A stretch of 64,000 nt of DNA from Vitellaria paradoxa (taxonomy: Eukaryota > Streptophyta > Magnoliopsida > Ericales > Sapotaceae). The notes below the pieces were generated by a model. The model was given only the letters and a program-made list of their open reading frames with translations. It was not told where the DNA came from and did no database searches. The DNA lies in assembly GCA_019916065.1 (NCBI GenBank), contig CM034239.1:42300663-42364662 (forward strand), read 5' to 3'. Position numbers and translations under genes: made by a program. Position 1 is the first letter of the stretch, and each line of letters opens with the position of its first letter. This document shows positions 38,793-49,559 of the stretch, piece after piece.

Positions 38793-39249
38793 GTATGATA
38801 GGTTAGTAGGAAAGAAATGAAATTAAAAGAGAAATAGAAAAAATAAGTTTCTTTACGTTTTCTTTTAACTTCACCCTCTTTTTATTTATTAATTTTTTAT
38901 TTTTCATATCTTATTCTCACATTCCTTTCATAATCAAATAAAAATTACATTTTTTTTATTTACCCTTCTTACTCCCAACAAAATCAAAATCAATTAAAAA
39001 TTTTCTTCATAATTTTTCTCACTTTATTTTATTATTATTTATTATTTTTTTAAGCCAAGCAAAGCTAGGCTTAGTTCGGGTAAGGAAAAATTATTTTTTT
39101 AGATTTTCTTTTATTGTATATGAATTTTATCAAAACTTAATTTATTTTTGTTTAATAATTTTGATAAAAAAAATTGACACAAAACAAAGAAAAGTCAAGA
39201 AAAAAAATTAATCTTTTCTTGGCCAAACCATGTCTTAAGTGAGTTTAGT

Positions 39250-39510
39250 TGAGTTTGGAAAGGAAAAAATTATTATTATTATTATTTTTTGTGTAGCTAG
39301 CTACTAGTTAGTTAGTAAAAAGTTAATTTTTTTTTTTTAGAAGGGAAAAAAAAGTCAACTTTTTTTAGTATTCAACTTTTTAATTTTTTGTTAATTTAAC
39401 ATTTTTATTGTTCAAAGTTTCAAAAAAGTTAAAAATGTAAAAAAATAAATTTAATTATTTTAAAAATGTCAAAAAATTACTATTTTTTAACTAACCCAAC
39501 CCAATAAATT
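39250..39510 (+). mobile_element. AT-rich element, family C
   Basis: It shares GAGTTTGGAAAGGAAAAAA, AAAAAGTTAATTTTTTTTT, TTTTGTTAAT and AATGTAAAAAAATAAATTT with 58075-58365, in the same order and orientation. Confidence 0.4.
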
Positions 39511-39511
39511 A

Positions 39512-39665
39512 AGGCTCTATTTTGAGTGACAAAAAAATTATTAAAAATGGTGAAAAATGTTTAAAAATTTTAAAAATTATTCACTTTTTATATCGTTACA
39601 CGAATTATAAACTCACGACTTATCTTATTTTATTTTATTTTATTTTTTATCACTTTAACTGTGTC
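39512..39665 (-). mobile_element. Tourist-like MITE, family A copy (inverted)
   Basis: TTA precedes it at 39509-39511. The interior reads AATTATTCACTTTTTATATC, ACGAATTATAAACTCACGAC and TTTTTATCACTTTAACTG, the inverted family A order. It lies about 375 bp upstream of the callose synthase start codon, so within its promoter region. Confidence 0.55.
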
Positions 39666-40039
39666 TAAGTCAAAAAGTTATTAGCTAAATGTTAGGTAAT
39701 CCTTCTTATTTTTTTATTTTTTTATGCATTAAAAAAAAAAAAAAAAAGATCGATGTCAAAAAGTTTGTCCAAAATTGAAAGAACCATTTCCGCTTCGGTT
39801 CTGGTCGTCCCCTGCCAATTATTTCGTCTAGCCCGTTACACCCTCTTCAGGTTAGGCCCCACGCATCCGATTTGTTTCTGTCTCCATTTTCTCTCTCTAG
39901 ATCTCAACGCCACCCTCAACGCAATACAGCAAAACCCACAGGGCAGAAACTTCCCCAACACGCATCGACAACACCCGCCACCGCCGCCGTGACTGCCGGC
40001 GGCGTCGCCAACACTACTTTTCTACAGATCTGTGCTGCA

Positions 40040-43000
40040 ATGAGCATCCGGCAGCGTCCGCCGGCGGTCCAATCCCAGTGCCCTCCTCCACCCTACGGTT
40101 CAAACCGGTCTTCCAGGCCGCCGGGAGCCCATCCCAACCCGTCGGCGGAACCCTACAACATCATACCCATCCACAATCTCCTTGCTGACCATCCCTCCCT
40201 CCGGTACCCCGAGGTACGTGCCGCGGCGGCCGCATTACGCACCGTCGGGGACTTGCGCAAGCCGCCTTTCACCACATGGCACGACGACATGGACCTCCTG
40301 GACTGGCTCGGCGCCTTCTTCGGCTTCCAGCACGACAACGTCCGCAACCAGCGGGAGCACCTCGTCCTCCATCTGGCCAATGCCCAGATGCGCCTCACCC
40401 CGCCTCCCAACAACATCGACTCCCTTGACCCGGGCATCCTCCGTCACTTCCGCCGCAAGCTCCTCAAGAACTATACCTCCTGGTGTTCCTACCTCGGCCG
40501 GAAGTCCAATGTCTGGATCTCGGAGAGCTCCCGCCGTGGGCCGGATCACCGCCGGGAACTGCTCTACGTCTCGCTCTATCTCCTAATCTGGGGTGAGTCT
40601 GCTAATCTCCGCTTCGTTCCGGAATGCATTTGCTATATTTTCCATCACATGGCCATGGAACTGAATAGAATTCTTGAGGATTACATCGATGAGAACACGG
40701 GTCGCCCTGCGCTGCCCTCGATTTCTGGCGAGAACGCCTTTTTGAACAGGGTTGTGAAACCAATTTACAAAACAATTCGTGCTGAGGTAGGGAATAGTAG
40801 GAATGGGACTGCGCCTCACTCGGCTTGGCGGAATTATGATGATATAAATGAGTACTTTTGGAGTAGGAGGTGTTTTCATAAGTTGAAGTGGCCAATTGAT
40901 GTGGGTAGTAATTTTTTTGTGACCACGGGGAAGGGAAAGCATGTGGGCAAGACTGGATTTGTGGAGCAAAGGTCTTTCTGGAACTTATTCCGGTGCTTTG
41001 ATAAGCTCTGGATTATGTTGATTTTGTTTCTTCAGGCAGCTATTATTGTTGCGTGGGAGGGGAATGAGGACTATCCATGGAACGTATTGAGGAGTCGGGA
41101 TGTTCAGGTCCGGGTTCTGACTCTGTTCTTTACTTGGAGTGGGTTGAGGTTTCTTCAGTCACTTCTTGATGCAGGGATGCAGTATAATCTGATTTCGAGG
41201 GAGACTTTGTCGCTCGCAGTGAGAATGGTTTTGAAGTGTGTTGTTGCTGCTGGGTGGATAGTTGTTTTTGGGGTTTTCTATGGTAAAATTTGGAAACAGA
41301 AGAACCATGATAGAAGGTGGTCTAGTGAGGCAAATAAACAGGTGATTACTTTTTTGGAGGTTGCATTTGTTTTCATAATTCCAGAGCTTTTGGCACTGGC
41401 TCTCTTTATTTTGCCCTGGCTTCGGAATTTCCTAGAGAATACGAATTGGAGGATCTTTTACTTGTTGGCATGGTGGTTTCAAAGCCGAACATTTGTGGGT
41501 CGTGGCCTTAGAGAAGGTCTTGTGGACAATATAAAATATACTTTGTTCTGGGTAGTGGTGCTTGCTACAAAATTTTGCTTTTCTTACTTTCTACAGATCA
41601 AACCCATGATTGCTCCAACAAAAATCCTTTTGGATCTCAAGGATGTCAAATACGTGTGGCATGAGTTTTTCCATAACAGCAACAGATTTGCAGTTGGGTT
41701 ACTTTGGCTTCCTGTGGTCTTGATCTACCTTATGGATTTGCAAATTTGGTACTCAATCTACTCATCATTTGTTGGAGCGGGAGCTGGGTTGTTTGCACAT
41801 TTGGGCGAGATACGAAACATGCAGCAGTTGAGGTTGAGATTCCAGTTCTTTGCTAGTGCAATTCAGTTTAATCTCATGCCCGAGGAGCAGCTTTTAAATA
41901 CTAGGGGAACTCTGAAGAGCAAGTTAAACGATGCCATTCACCGCTTGAAGTTGAGGTATGGGCTTGGCCAACCCTTTAAGAAGATCGAATCGAATCAGGT
42001 GGAGGCTAACAAGTTTGCCTTGATATGGAATGAGATAATTACAATTTTCAGAGAAGAAGATATTATCAGTGACCGTGAGGTTGAGCTGTTGGAGTTGCCT
42101 CAAAATACTTGGAACGTCAGGGTCATCCGCTGGCCTTGTTTACTTCTCTGCAATGAGCTGCTGCTGGCTCTCAGCCAGGCCAAAGATTTAGTAGATGCAC
42201 CTGACAAGTCGCTTTGGTATAAAATCTGCAAGAATGAGTACAGGCGTTGTGCTGTTATTGAAGCTTATGATAGTGTCAAGCACTTGCTGCTTGCTATTGT
42301 GAAATGCAACACTGAAGAACATTCCATAATCACTGTTTTGTTTCAAGAGATTGAGCAGTCAATTCAGATTGAGAAGTTCACAAAGACATTCAGAATGACA
42401 GCACTTCCCCAGATTCATGGCAAGTTGATAACTCTTCTTGAGATATTGATCAAGCCTAAAACAGATATTAGCAAGGTGGTGAATGTTCTACAGGCCCTTT
42501 ACGAGGTTGTCACTAGAGACTTTTATATAGAGAAAAGGAGCATTGATCAGCTAAGGGAGGATGGTTTGGCTTCTCGTAGGCCAGATAATACTGGGGGTTT
42601 GCTCTTTGAGAATGCCATTGAGTTGCCCAAAGCTGATATTGAGAAATTTTATCGGCAGGCTCGGCGTTTGCACATGATTCTTACATCACAAGACTCGATG
42701 CACAATATCCCAACAAACCTTGAGGCAAGACGTCGAATTGCATTCTTTAGCAACTCTTTGTTTATGAACATGCCCCGTGCTCCCCAGGTTGAGAAAATGA
42801 TGGCTTTTAGTGTATTGACGCCATACTACAATGAAGAAGTAATGTATAGCAAGGAACAACTTCGAACTGAGAATGAAGATGGGATTTCTATTTTATATTA
42901 CTTGCAGACTATCTACGCAGATGAGTGGAAGAATTTTTTGGAGCGCATGCACAGAGAAGGAATGATAAAGGATAATGAAATATGGACAACCAAGCTAAGA

Positions 43001-45406
43001 GATCTTAGGCTTTGGGCATCATACAGAAGCCAGACACTCTCCCGGACTGTGAGGGGAATGATGTATTACTATCGGGCTCTTAATATGCTGGCTTTTCTTG
43101 ATTCTGCATCTGAGATGGACATTGGGGATGGAACACAGGAACTTTCTTCAATTAGGCAAAGTGGTAGCATGGATGGTGTCAGCTCAGAAAGGCAACTGTC
43201 TAGGAGGAGTTTGAGTAGAGTAGATAGTTCAGTGAGTTTGCCGCTCAAAGGTCATGAATATGGGACTGCTTTAATGAAGTATACTTATGTGGTTGCCTGC
43301 CAGATATATGGGGCTCAAAAGGGAAAAAAAGACCCACGTGCTGAAGAAATTCTATATCTGATGAAAAAAAATGAAGCTCTTCGAGTGGCCTATGTTGATG
43401 AGGTTTCCTTGGGGAGGGAGAAGGAGTATTATTCCGTCCTTGTAAAGTTTGATCAACAGTTGCAGAAGGAAGTGGAGATCTACCGGGTGAAGTTGCCTGG
43501 TAACTTGAAGCTTGGAGAGGGAAAGCCGGAGAATCAGAACCATGCCCTCATCTTCACTCGTGGTGATGCCGTTCAGACTATTGACATGAACCAAGATAAC
43601 TATTTTGAGGAAGCACTTAAGATCCGGAATCTATTGGAGGAGTACAAGCATTATTATGGTATTCGGAAGCCTACTATATTGGGAGTTCGGGAGCACATAT
43701 TTACTGGTTCTGTCTCATCGCTTGCATGGTTTATGTCGGCGCAAGAAACAAGTTTTGTCACCTTGGGACAGCGTGTCTTGGCAAACCCTTTGAAAATTCG
43801 AATGCATTATGGTCACCCAGATGTCTTTGATAGATTCTGGTTCTTGACTCGGGGCGGGATCAGCAAAGCTTCCAAAGTGATTAATATCAGTGAGGACATT
43901 TTTGCTGGTTTCAATTGCACATTGCGAGGTGGTAATGTCACTCACCATGAGTACATCCAAGTTGGTAAGGGAAGGGATGTTGGATTGAATCAAGTATCGA
44001 TGTTCGAAGCCAAAGTTGCAAGTGGAAATGGTGAACAAGTCCTAAGTAGAGATGTCTACAGGTTGGGGCACAGGCTGGACTTCTTCCGGATGCTGTCATT
44101 CTTCTACAGTACTGTGGGTTTCTTTTTCAGCACACAGATGGTAATTCTGACTGTGTATGCTTTTCTGTGGTCCCGACTTTATCTAGCACTTAGTGGAGTT
44201 GAGACTTCTTCAGTGGCAGATGATGCCAACAGCAACAGAGCACTTGCTACAATCTTGAACCAGCAATTCATCATCCAACTTGGTATATTCACTGCCCTAC
44301 CTATGATTGTGGAGAATTCTCTAGAGCATGGATTCCTTGGAGCCATCTGGGATTTCATAACAATGCAACTCCAGCTGTCTTCTGTATACTACACATTCTC
44401 CATGGGAACTCGTGCCCATTACTTTGGCAGAACAATTCTTCATGGCGGTGCAAAGTACCGGGCAACTGGGCGTGGTTTCGTTGTGCAGCATAAGAGCTTT
44501 GCTGAGAATTATAGGCTTTTTGCTCGTAGTCATTTTGTGAAGGCAATTGAGCTTGGAGTGATACTTGTAGTGTACGCTTCATATAGCCCTGTAGCTACTG
44601 GCACTTTTGTTTACATAACATTGACCATCTTAAGTTGGTTCTTGGTGGTTTCATGGATCTTGGCTCCTTTTGTTTTCAATCCTTCAGGTTTTGACTGGTT
44701 GAAAACTGTTTATGATTTTGATGACTTCATGCATTGGATTTGGTACCGTGGTGGAGTGTTTGTAAAACCTGCACAGAGCTGGGAAAAATGGTGGTATGAG
44801 GAACAGGACCATCTGAGGACGACTGGCCTATGGGGCAAGATACTGGAAATAATCCTTGATCTTCGGTTTTTCTTTTTCCAATATGGGATTGTATACCGGT
44901 TAGATATTTCTGCTGGGAGCAGCAGCATAGCTGTTTACTTGCTCTCTTGGATCTATGTGGCTGTAGCTATTGGCCTTTTTCTAATTATAGTTTATGCTCG
45001 AGACAAATATGCTGCAAAAGAGCACATCTACTATCGGCTGGTTCAGTTCCTTGTTATTATTCTTGCCATTCTTGTGATCACCGCATTGTTGAAGTTCACC
45101 CGATTCACATTTGTGGATCTTTTTACTAGTCTTTTGGCATTCATTCCAACTGGATGGGGATTCATTTTAATAGCCCAAGTACTCCGTCCATTCCTGGAGA
45201 ACACGTTTGTTTGGGGGATTGTTGTTTCTGTGGCTCGGATGTATGATATAATGTTTGGAGTAATTGTTATGGCTCCTGTGGCAATATTATCATGGATGCC
45301 TGGGTTCCAGTCAATGCAGACGAGGATTCTATTCAATGAAGCATTCAGTAGGGGCCTACGGATATTTCAAATTGTGACAGGAAAAAAATCTAAAGCTGAC
45401 TCGTGA
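40040..45406 (+). CDS. CALS12: Callose synthase 12-type 1,3-beta-glucan synthase (GSL5/PMR4)
   Basis: One uninterrupted open frame of 1788 residues encodes a plasma-membrane enzyme that makes callose from UDP-glucose. The ATG at 40040 (MSIRQRPPAVQ) sits just before the conserved EPYNIIPIHNLLADHPSLRY motif. An in-frame ATG at 39872 would add 56 low-complexity residues and is less likely. An FKS1-type N-terminal domain (RRELLYVSLYLLIWGESANL) lies near residues 165-280. A first membrane cluster spans about 320-600. The large cytosolic glucan synthase region starts at RRRIAFFSNSLFMNMPRAPQ (about 895) and includes GMMYYYRAL, YGIRKPTILGVREHIFTGSV and HYGHPDVFDR. A C-terminal membrane cluster follows from about 1350. 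The C-terminus LRIFQIVTGKKSKADS favours CALS12 over CALS11. The near-intronless layout fits this clade. In Arabidopsis CALS12 makes wound and papillary callose in pathogen defence. Confidence 0.93.
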   Translation: MSIRQRPPAVQSQCPPPPYGSNRSSRPPGAHPNPSAEPYNIIPIHNLLADHPSLRYPEVRAAAAALRTVGDLRKPPFTTWHDDMDLLDWLGAFFGFQHDNVRNQREHLVLHLANAQMRLTPPPNNIDSLDPGILRHFRRKLLKNYTSWCSYLGRKSNVWISESSRRGPDHRRELLYVSLYLLIWGESANLRFVPECICYIFHHMAMELNRILEDYIDENTGRPALPSISGENAFLNRVVKPIYKTIRAEVGNSRNGTAPHSAWRNYDDINEYFWSRRCFHKLKWPIDVGSNFFVTTGKGKHVGKTGFVEQRSFWNLFRCFDKLWIMLILFLQAAIIVAWEGNEDYPWNVLRSRDVQVRVLTLFFTWSGLRFLQSLLDAGMQYNLISRETLSLAVRMVLKCVVAAGWIVVFGVFYGKIWKQKNHDRRWSSEANKQVITFLEVAFVFIIPELLALALFILPWLRNFLENTNWRIFYLLAWWFQSRTFVGRGLREGLVDNIKYTLFWVVVLATKFCFSYFLQIKPMIAPTKILLDLKDVKYVWHEFFHNSNRFAVGLLWLPVVLIYLMDLQIWYSIYSSFVGAGAGLFAHLGEIRNMQQLRLRFQFFASAIQFNLMPEEQLLNTRGTLKSKLNDAIHRLKLRYGLGQPFKKIESNQVEANKFALIWNEIITIFREEDIISDREVELLELPQNTWNVRVIRWPCLLLCNELLLALSQAKDLVDAPDKSLWYKICKNEYRRCAVIEAYDSVKHLLLAIVKCNTEEHSIITVLFQEIEQSIQIEKFTKTFRMTALPQIHGKLITLLEILIKPKTDISKVVNVLQALYEVVTRDFYIEKRSIDQLREDGLASRRPDNTGGLLFENAIELPKADIEKFYRQARRLHMILTSQDSMHNIPTNLEARRRIAFFSNSLFMNMPRAPQVEKMMAFSVLTPYYNEEVMYSKEQLRTENEDGISILYYLQTIYADEWKNFLERMHREGMIKDNEIWTTKLRDLRLWASYRSQTLSRTVRGMMYYYRALNMLAFLDSASEMDIGDGTQELSSIRQSGSMDGVSSERQLSRRSLSRVDSSVSLPLKGHEYGTALMKYTYVVACQIYGAQKGKKDPRAEEILYLMKKNEALRVAYVDEVSLGREKEYYSVLVKFDQQLQKEVEIYRVKLPGNLKLGEGKPENQNHALIFTRGDAVQTIDMNQDNYFEEALKIRNLLEEYKHYYGIRKPTILGVREHIFTGSVSSLAWFMSAQETSFVTLGQRVLANPLKIRMHYGHPDVFDRFWFLTRGGISKASKVINISEDIFAGFNCTLRGGNVTHHEYIQVGKGRDVGLNQVSMFEAKVASGNGEQVLSRDVYRLGHRLDFFRMLSFFYSTVGFFFSTQMVILTVYAFLWSRLYLALSGVETSSVADDANSNRALATILNQQFIIQLGIFTALPMIVENSLEHGFLGAIWDFITMQLQLSSVYYTFSMGTRAHYFGRTILHGGAKYRATGRGFVVQHKSFAENYRLFARSHFVKAIELGVILVVYASYSPVATGTFVYITLTILSWFLVVSWILAPFVFNPSGFDWLKTVYDFDDFMHWIWYRGGVFVKPAQSWEKWWYEEQDHLRTTGLWGKILEIILDLRFFFFQYGIVYRLDISAGSSSIAVYLLSWIYVAVAIGLFLIIVYARDKYAAKEHIYYRLVQFLVIILAILVITALLKFTRFTFVDLFTSLLAFIPTGWGFILIAQVLRPFLENTFVWGIVVSVARMYDIMFGVIVMAPVAILSWMPGFQSMQTRILFNEAFSRGLRIFQIVTGKKSKADS

Positions 45407-47257
45407 GTTGAGGTAATTTTTTATCACCTGCTCTTTTTTAGAAGAGGTTATTTATTTTAGCATATATTATCTTGTGTCATCACACATTTAAAAAAGACTG
45501 CGTATTTTTTTTAGTAGATTTGAGCTGAATTTGATTTGTGTACCATTTCCGGTCAAGCCTAAAGCAAATTCAACCCCCTTAAGTTGGCCATCAACTTTGA
45601 CAAGTACCTATATTAATTACCTTCTAAAAATGAAATGCATGTGTATTTTGAAAAAAACAAGCAAATTTCAGCCTCTTTCTATTTACTATGCTATAGCAAT
45701 TCCATTATCTTTTAAAACCTTGAAACATATAGAAGTTTAGTTTTCTTTGTCCTACACCCATCCCTAAATCAATTTCTATGTGTTAGTCCTCTAGGTTTCC
45801 TGGATTTGTGTTATATCAGTGCATGCAAAGGTTTGGACCCCCCAAAGGGATACGTGAATCTCTCTTTTATCTTTGGCATGTGCAGGGGGGAATTCCAAGA
45901 ACTTCTTATGGTTGGTAGTGTTTTAATCAATCGGTGATAGATAGGCCGAGTAGCCTCCTATCTAGTGTCCATTGTTAAGGTTCATGCATAAACCAATCTT
46001 GTCAACTTTTAGTGCAGTTCTTTCTTTAGTATTCATGCACTGCTTTTCTGTAATTCTCCTATGTAATTAATATAATAACCCTCCTATTACCCAGAATGAG
46101 AAGATGAAACAAAAACAAATCAGGAATTAGTTTCGGAAACCATGCTTGTGGCATTCTATTTTCACAATAACCATATAATGGGTGTATATTTAAGCTTTGC
46201 AGTGACCTTCTGTGATTGTTGAAATCTTTAAACTTTCCCATATATGACTGTTTTTTTAGTGAAATGTTGACCATGCTCCTTTTCAGTAATTTTATCAGAA
46301 TTTTCATCGGTATTAAAATGATTGCAATGGAATTTGCAGGTTTGGAGTTAGGCTTCAGTACTAGAAACAATGAAGTTGAGAGACTGGATTTGTGTGGATT
46401 TCTTCTCTATGTTACAGCAGCAGCTTCATGTTTAGATGGGGGAAATGTGCTGGTTTTTTGTGCATGTCATCCCCGTAGTTTTTCGAAGGTACAGCTTACT
46501 TCAATTTCATTGTCTATTCTCATCAGTAAGGCATAATGTCAGTAAAGCATGGTGTGGTGGTCTAGTTCTCATTATGAGATTTATTTATTTTATTTCTTCT
46601 TTTTATTGGGTGTTTGGGGGGGGGGGTAATTTTCTTGCAAATGCGGCTATTTGTGTTTGGTCACTCTTGATTTTATAAGATGAAAGAGACAAGAATGGAA
46701 AAGTGAGAAAATGTTTGCTGTTATTTGGTTCTTGTCCCCCCCCCCCCCTTCTCTCTCTCTCTCAGCTTTGCTTCTGAGGCTTCAATTTCTGCATAGTTGA
46801 CGTAAAAGGAAAGCTGGCGTCTTAGAGGTGTTCAAGCCCCATGCAGTTTTAAGTCTTATCACGCACATTTCTTAATTTTAAGTTGTGAAAAAAAATCAGA
46901 CCTCGATAATTTTTTTTTTGGGTAAGCAACCTCGATAAAGTTGGTTTAGTGAACAAATGAACCACTTCTGAAATGAACTGCCCATTTTTAGTATTTACTT
47001 TTTTTTGGGGGGGGGGGGGATTGTTTGAATCGCGAAAAACTTGTTTGACACCAATTCATTATAAAATTAGGCTGAGTTTGAAAATAATTTGTAGCTCAAA
47101 TAGTACAAGTTCAATTCAACTCAATAAGTTTAAATATATAAAATAATTCGGTTAAAAAATGTTGAACATATTTTAAGCTTGATAAAGGGTGGTTTGGTTT
47201 GAATGCTTTCACTTCCCCCCCCCCCCTTCTGAGAAAATAAAAATATTTTTCTTTTGG
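45407..47257. other. CALS12 3' flank and spacer
   Basis: No coding region could be supported. It contains G12 at about 46616, C12 at about 46737 next to a CT run, G12 at about 47006 and C13 at about 47214, an unusual clustering of G/C homopolymers in an AT-rich flank. Confidence 0.55.
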
Positions 47258-47281
47258 ATAGGGTTTTTTTTTTTTTTTTTT

Positions 47282-47765
47282 GGCTGGCGATCCCGTGGTA
47301 CGGCAGTGCCCGGCTCACCACTCCTGCCCTTGCGAGCGCCTCAGAGTACTGCCTCGGATGCCCCTGCGGCAGCACCGCCACCACCGGCTGGTGGTGGAAA
47401 TAGGGATATCCGGCAACGGAAACTCCACCCACAACGCTAACACCAATATCTCCCCGCCGCAGCCGAGGCGGCTCGTTAGGTCAAGTTCCAACGGCGCGTG
47501 GGAGATCCTGTCGCAGCTTGACGACTCCACCGTGCTGCTTTGGCTCGGGCTACAGCTGCTATTGATGTTGTTCAAGGGCATGATTTCAAACGACGAAGGA
47601 AAATTGACCTTGGCCTTGGATCCGCGGAACTCTCGGGCGACGGCCTCGTAGGCCCTGGCTGCCTCCTCCTCTGTGTCGAAGGTTTTCTCTCTCTATTTTG
47701 TTTTTTGAAGAGAATAAGGCAGACGGCGTCGTAGGCCCTGGCTGCCTCCTCCTCTACGTCGAAGG
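47282..47765 (-). pseudogene. Truncated class II ERF (EAR-repressor type) pseudogene
   Basis: The minus strand encodes the end of an AP2/ERF domain (FDTEEEAARAYEAVAREFRG, then SKAKVNFP), then PSQSSTVESSS and LELDLTSRL. After a frameshift it reads GYPYFHHQPVVAVLPQGHP and EALARAGVV. This order is typical of NtERF3/AtERF3-like repressors, which bind GCC-box DNA. The first half of the AP2 domain is missing. A partial second copy of the AP2 helix lies at 47722-47765, created by an 83-bp duplication. The frame changes between 47440 and 47500, so no intact protein is possible. A run of 18 T (47264-47281), read as A on the coding strand, follows directly, which suggests a retrocopy. However, the short inverted pair ATAGGGTTT (47258-47266) and AAACCCTAT (47812-47820) would also fit capture by a DNA transposon. 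Confidence 0.8.
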
Positions 47766-47812
47766 TTTTCTATCTCTATTTTTTTTTTTTTTTTTTTAAA
47801 GAGAATAAGGCA
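47639..47812. repeat. 83-bp imperfect tandem duplication in the ERF pseudogene
   Basis: Units 47639-47721 and 47722-47812 both run GACGGCxTCGTAGGCCCTGG, CTCCTCCTCT, CGAAGGTTTTCT, a T tract and AGAGAATAAGGCA. The second has a longer T tract. Confidence 0.85.
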
Positions 47813-48061
47813 AACCCTATTCCATCACGTCTTTTTTATCAACATTTTATTAACGAAAATATATAGGAAATTATATTAAAAAATAAAAAGTAATCTTGTT
47901 AATAGAATAAAATAAAAATATTGTTAGATTCTTTAAAATAAAAAATAATAATCTAGCTCACCAGTCAAAACTATTCGCTTTGAACTTGTGTTAATGCGTT
48001 TTAACAACGGGTAAGCCCAAGACTCAAAGTGAACGACTTTGACTGATGGGCGTTGCTTCAA

Positions 48062-48085
48062 GTTCTTTAGTAGTATCAGAGCGAG
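48062..48085 (+). other. Possible LTR-retroelement primer-binding site
   Basis: TAGTATCAGAGCGAGA resembles TGGTATCAGAGC, the initiator-tRNA-Met primer site that follows many plant LTRs. Sequence just upstream (47940-48062) looks like a decayed LTR end. No matching 3' LTR was identified. Confidence 0.35.
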
Positions 48086-48170
48086 ACCGAATTTATTGAA
48101 TGTGTAAATTGAGCTCATCACAAGATGTGGTCTTGAGGGAATTGTGAGAGCCATGACTTAAAAAGTGGCC

Positions 48171-48480
48171 AGTTTTGATTAAAGTGATGGGCGAGAGGTC
48201 CTTCAATTTGCTATTTGCCTTTTAAGGCTTCGTCTTATTTTCTAAAGGCTAACAGGTATGATTTGCTCCAATGTCAGTTTTGATTAATGGGTTGGGCCAG
48301 AGGTCCTTCACTTTGCTACTTGCTTTTTGAGTTTTGTCTTATTTTCTAAAGGCCATTAGGTCTGATTTGCTCCAATTTCATATTTGATTAATGGGTTGGG
48401 CCGAGATCCGTCAATTTGCTTTTTGCCTTTTAAGGCTTTATCTTATTTTCTAAAGGCTATTATTAGGTATTAAACGCTCC
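48171..48480. repeat. Three-unit tandem repeat, 104-105 bp period
   Basis: Units start at about 48174, 48278 and 48383 with TTTGATTAA. Each contains GGTCCTTCAATTTGCT (or a variant), TCTTATTTTCTAAAGGC and GATTTGCTCCAAT or a variant. They follow the possible primer-binding site. Confidence 0.85.
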
Positions 48481-48769
48481 AGTTTCGTTGGAAGAAGAGT
48501 GGGGGTAAAGGCATGGTCTGGAAAAGTTGGCCTACTCCATTGTAAAACTATTTCTGGGGAGTTTAATAAAAGGATTTCGGTTAAGGTGGGTTGGCGGATT
48601 TTTAGGCTTCACTTGGTAAATAGAAGAGGTCGATTTTTTTTTTTTTTTGGGGGGGGGGGGGGTGGTTTGTATTAAACTTCTTTTATTTAGGTAATTTTTA
48701 GGTACGCTTTTTACATTCATAAAAAATTACAAAAAGAAAATACTTCAAAAAAAAGAATGGATCTATGGA

Positions 48770-48770
<1 letters not shown>

Positions 48771-48808
<38 letters not shown>

Positions 48809-48820
48809 GTAATAATAATA
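48771..48820. repeat. (AAT)n microsatellite in duplication copy 1
   Basis: About 16 AAT units with one GT interruption near 48809. Confidence 0.85.
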
Positions 48821-49559
48821 TCTTTCTGATTATAGGAGAGATGCGTCTTAATTTGTGACCGAGAAACATCCCTTTTTTAGATTCTTAGGATCTCTCATTT
48901 TTAAGTATTTTTCATGGGGCAAAAAAAAAAGTATTTTTTGAGTTCTCTTGGAAGACGAGTCCTAATTTCAAATCGAGAGATTCTCTCTTCAGAATATTAG
49001 GATCTTTTATTTTGAAACATTAAAAAAAAAAAAAAGCATTTTTTTGAACCTCTAAGGTTTGAGTATCAATTTGAAATCGGGAGAAATTCACTCTTCATAT
49101 TCTTAGGATCTCTTTTTTTGAAACATTTTCTTTTTGTAATAATTTCTTATATATAAATGTGAATAACATACTTAAAAGTTACTTAAAAATAAATAAATAA
49201 ATTGCATGGAGCCTTTGTGAATCAGAGAGATATTTTGAGTAAAATTGTATGTGTGTCTTTACTCTTTTAAGTCCTAATGGGAGCTGAATACATACTGGGT
49301 CAAATTACAATTCATGTGGTGAAAGCATTTAATAATAATAATAATAATAAAATGTTTATCTATTAGAATTTCTTATTAGAAAATATTACAAGCATAGTGA
49401 AAAAATGGTATTCTTGTAATAAAAGTAATTTTTAGTGCTTTCTTTTATTAAAAATATAATAAAGTTATGTTAGTTTGAATTTTTAATAAAGTTATGTCAT
49501 TTTGACCACAAAAAAAATATTATGATAAAATTTGCTAATTGTGTAGCATGGTTTTGATA

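Larger units (their letters stand above)
32683..40039. other. Long gene-free AT-rich spacer before CALS12
   Basis: No supportable gene. It contains several short foldback or MITE-like elements (listed separately) and a GC-rich patch at 34258-34500 with AGGCTCCGCCAC, which may be the end of a decayed transposon. There are also (AT)n at about 36168-36194 and (GA)n at 37171-37195. 36400-36700 has normal base composition with a short open frame but no family resemblance. The callose synthase promoter must lie within the last kilobase. A pyrimidine-rich leader is visible at 39780-39960. Confidence 0.55.

Noticed and set aside
39753..39992. Short open frame before CALS12
   Set aside because: Low complexity, overlaps the leader, with no family resemblance. 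At most an upstream ORF.
40182..40586. 134-codon plus-strand frame in the CALS12 5' region
   Set aside because: An out-of-frame shadow created by the GC-rich start of the callose synthase gene.
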